A DNA stretch of 5,703 nucleotides from JBASEY01 sp964404285. Lineage in GTDB: Bacteria; CSSED10-310. The notes beneath the pieces are model-generated. The model was not told the origin of the DNA. It did no database searches and was given only the letters and a program-made list of their open reading frames with translations. The stretch lies in the NCBI GenBank assembly GCA_964404285.1, contig CAYOJK010000047.1, positions 1 to 5,703 on the forward strand, written 5' to 3'. Position 1 is the stretch's first letter. Every line of letters begins with the position of its first letter. Both the position numbers and the translations under genes were made by a program. This document shows, piece after piece, positions 5,013 through 5,703 of this stretch.

Positions 5013-5703
5013 CTTTTCTGTTTCGTAAATCCTAACTCTTCAACCAGATCAACATCCCGGCAATAATAGCGGTCATAATAGGCGTCATCAAATTCACCAT
5101 AATAAATTCCATTAATCAGACTGTTATTCGAGATAGCATACGCTTGTTTGCGCTCATCATAATCTATTGGGAAAAACACCTGTTTTATAAAGCCATCTGG
5201 ATACCCAATAGCGCTACTAATCACGATAGACAGGTGACCCTCCTTTATATAATCACTGCCTGGAGGTGGATTAAAAAAATAGTATCCACGCAATTGCATG
5301 ATATCCTCAACATCGTGCGAGGGTTCATTTTCACCATACGGAAAGAGAAACAACTCTTTATTGCTACGTAATATTTTCCAATAAGTCATTAACACTTTTT
5401 TTTCCATTCTCTTTCCTACTTTTGATTCGTAAAAGAAATCATAAACAACATGACCAAGCCAGCGAGAGGAATCTCCAGCAAAGTTTTGAACAGGAGTGCT
5501 CCAGCGGGGTCCGTAATAGTAGTGTGTAAAAATATCCGGACACTCTTTGAGATCGGTGTCGGACAGCAAAAACGTATAGAACGTTTCAACCAGCCTTAGT
5601 CCTTCCTGGACACGAATACTATAATGGTCAGGTTCTGCCGCAATCGATGCGCCGGGCAAAATCAGAAACAATATGACAATTATATAAAGGATTCTGGTTA
5701 CTG
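4979..5703 (-). CDS. Secreted protein of unknown function, start beyond the right edge, C-terminus running into the Rhs core out of frame
   Basis: A TTG at 5671 gives 230 residues, but the open frame continues to the window edge and completes a good signal peptide: VTRILYIIVILFLIL followed by PGASIAA, cleaved before EPDH. The true start is therefore almost certainly just outside the window. The mature part (about 218 residues) is rich in Y, F and D, with clusters such as FTHYYYGPRW and DDAYYDRYYCRD, and has no motif I recognise. The last native residues are about GFTKQKS. From 5012 down, the frame reads HLEPVSVLPE from the Rhs core repeat in a different frame before stopping at 4979-4981. The gene thus lost its natural end when the core fragment was joined. 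By position, as an exported protein before an Rhs cassette, it is probably the immunity partner of an earlier tip located beyond the edge. It may be partly inactivated. Confidence 0.62.
   Translation of the reverse strand, partial: VTRILYIIVILFLILPGASIAAEPDHYSIRVQEGLRLVETFYTFLLSDTDLKECPDIFTHYYYGPRWSTPVQNFAGDSSRWLGHVVYDFFYESKVGKRMEKKVLMTYWKILRSNKELFLFPYGENEPSHDVEDIMQLRGYYFFNPPPGSDYIKEGHLSIVISSAIGYPDGFIKQVFFPIDYDERKQAYAISNNSLINGIYYGEFDDAYYDRYYCRDVDLVEELGFTKQKSHLEPVSVLPE

Noticed and set aside
5144..5371. Plus-strand 75-codon open frame
   Set aside because: Antisense to the secreted protein gene, which has a clear signal peptide; a shadow frame.

Overview
The window looks like an accessory, defence-rich segment of a Gram-negative bacterial chromosome. 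The evidence for this is several Sec signal peptides or membrane anchors, TonB-C-like and BamE-like folds, clear Shine-Dalgarno sites, and FG-GAP/Rhs polymorphic-toxin pieces. Base composition is mixed: the CT tips and their partner genes are AT-rich, the Rhs core pieces more GC-rich. A hairpin repeat built on GGATT/AATCC words recalls repeats I associate with Desulfobacterota-like genomes, but no gene here fixes the taxonomy.

Left part (1-1827). A 3' fragment of a VapC-type PIN toxin gene runs off the left edge on the minus strand, and its N-terminal half is missing. Directly beside it, on the plus strand, is a complete AbiE type IV toxin-antitoxin/abortive-infection operon. abiEi (227-1012) encodes a winged-helix antitoxin and repressor. 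abiEii (1009-1827) encodes a nucleotidyltransferase toxin that starts at TTG, overlaps the antitoxin stop by 4 nt and has its own GGAGG site. A short inverted repeat at 188-200 is a plausible autoregulatory operator.

Middle (1828-2479). This stretch has no intact gene of recognised function. It holds a 111-bp element bounded by 16-bp inverted repeats (1869-1979). It also holds a small two-helix membrane protein gene on the minus strand interrupted by an in-frame TAG at codon 9 (2067-2291), and a 26-codon FG-GAP/VCBS remnant (2383-2460).

Right part (2480-5703, all minus strand, so transcription runs right to left). This is an array of displaced C-terminal tips of an FG-GAP/Rhs polymorphic toxin, each followed by a small exported or membrane-anchored protein that is the likely immunity partner. 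In transcription order it holds five pieces. (1) A secreted protein whose start lies beyond the right edge and whose C-terminus runs out of frame into an Rhs core fragment. (2) A start-less Rhs core fragment fused to a CT tip with an HELYGH metallopeptidase-like motif. (3) A signal-peptide protein with a TonB-C-like domain, whose last 26 residues resemble the end of the preceding toxin tip. (4) An FG-GAP plus terminal Rhs core piece fused to an unrecognised CT tip. (5) A membrane-anchored protein with two BamE-like repeats. The last 61 bp of the Rhs core is duplicated with 60/61 identity in the two cassettes (3523-3583 and 4952-5012). That is the expected recombination seed for swapping silent tips onto a full-length rhs gene elsewhere. 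The strongest novelty candidates are the unrecognised CT tip, the pairing of tips with exported putative immunity proteins, and the chimeric gene ends.
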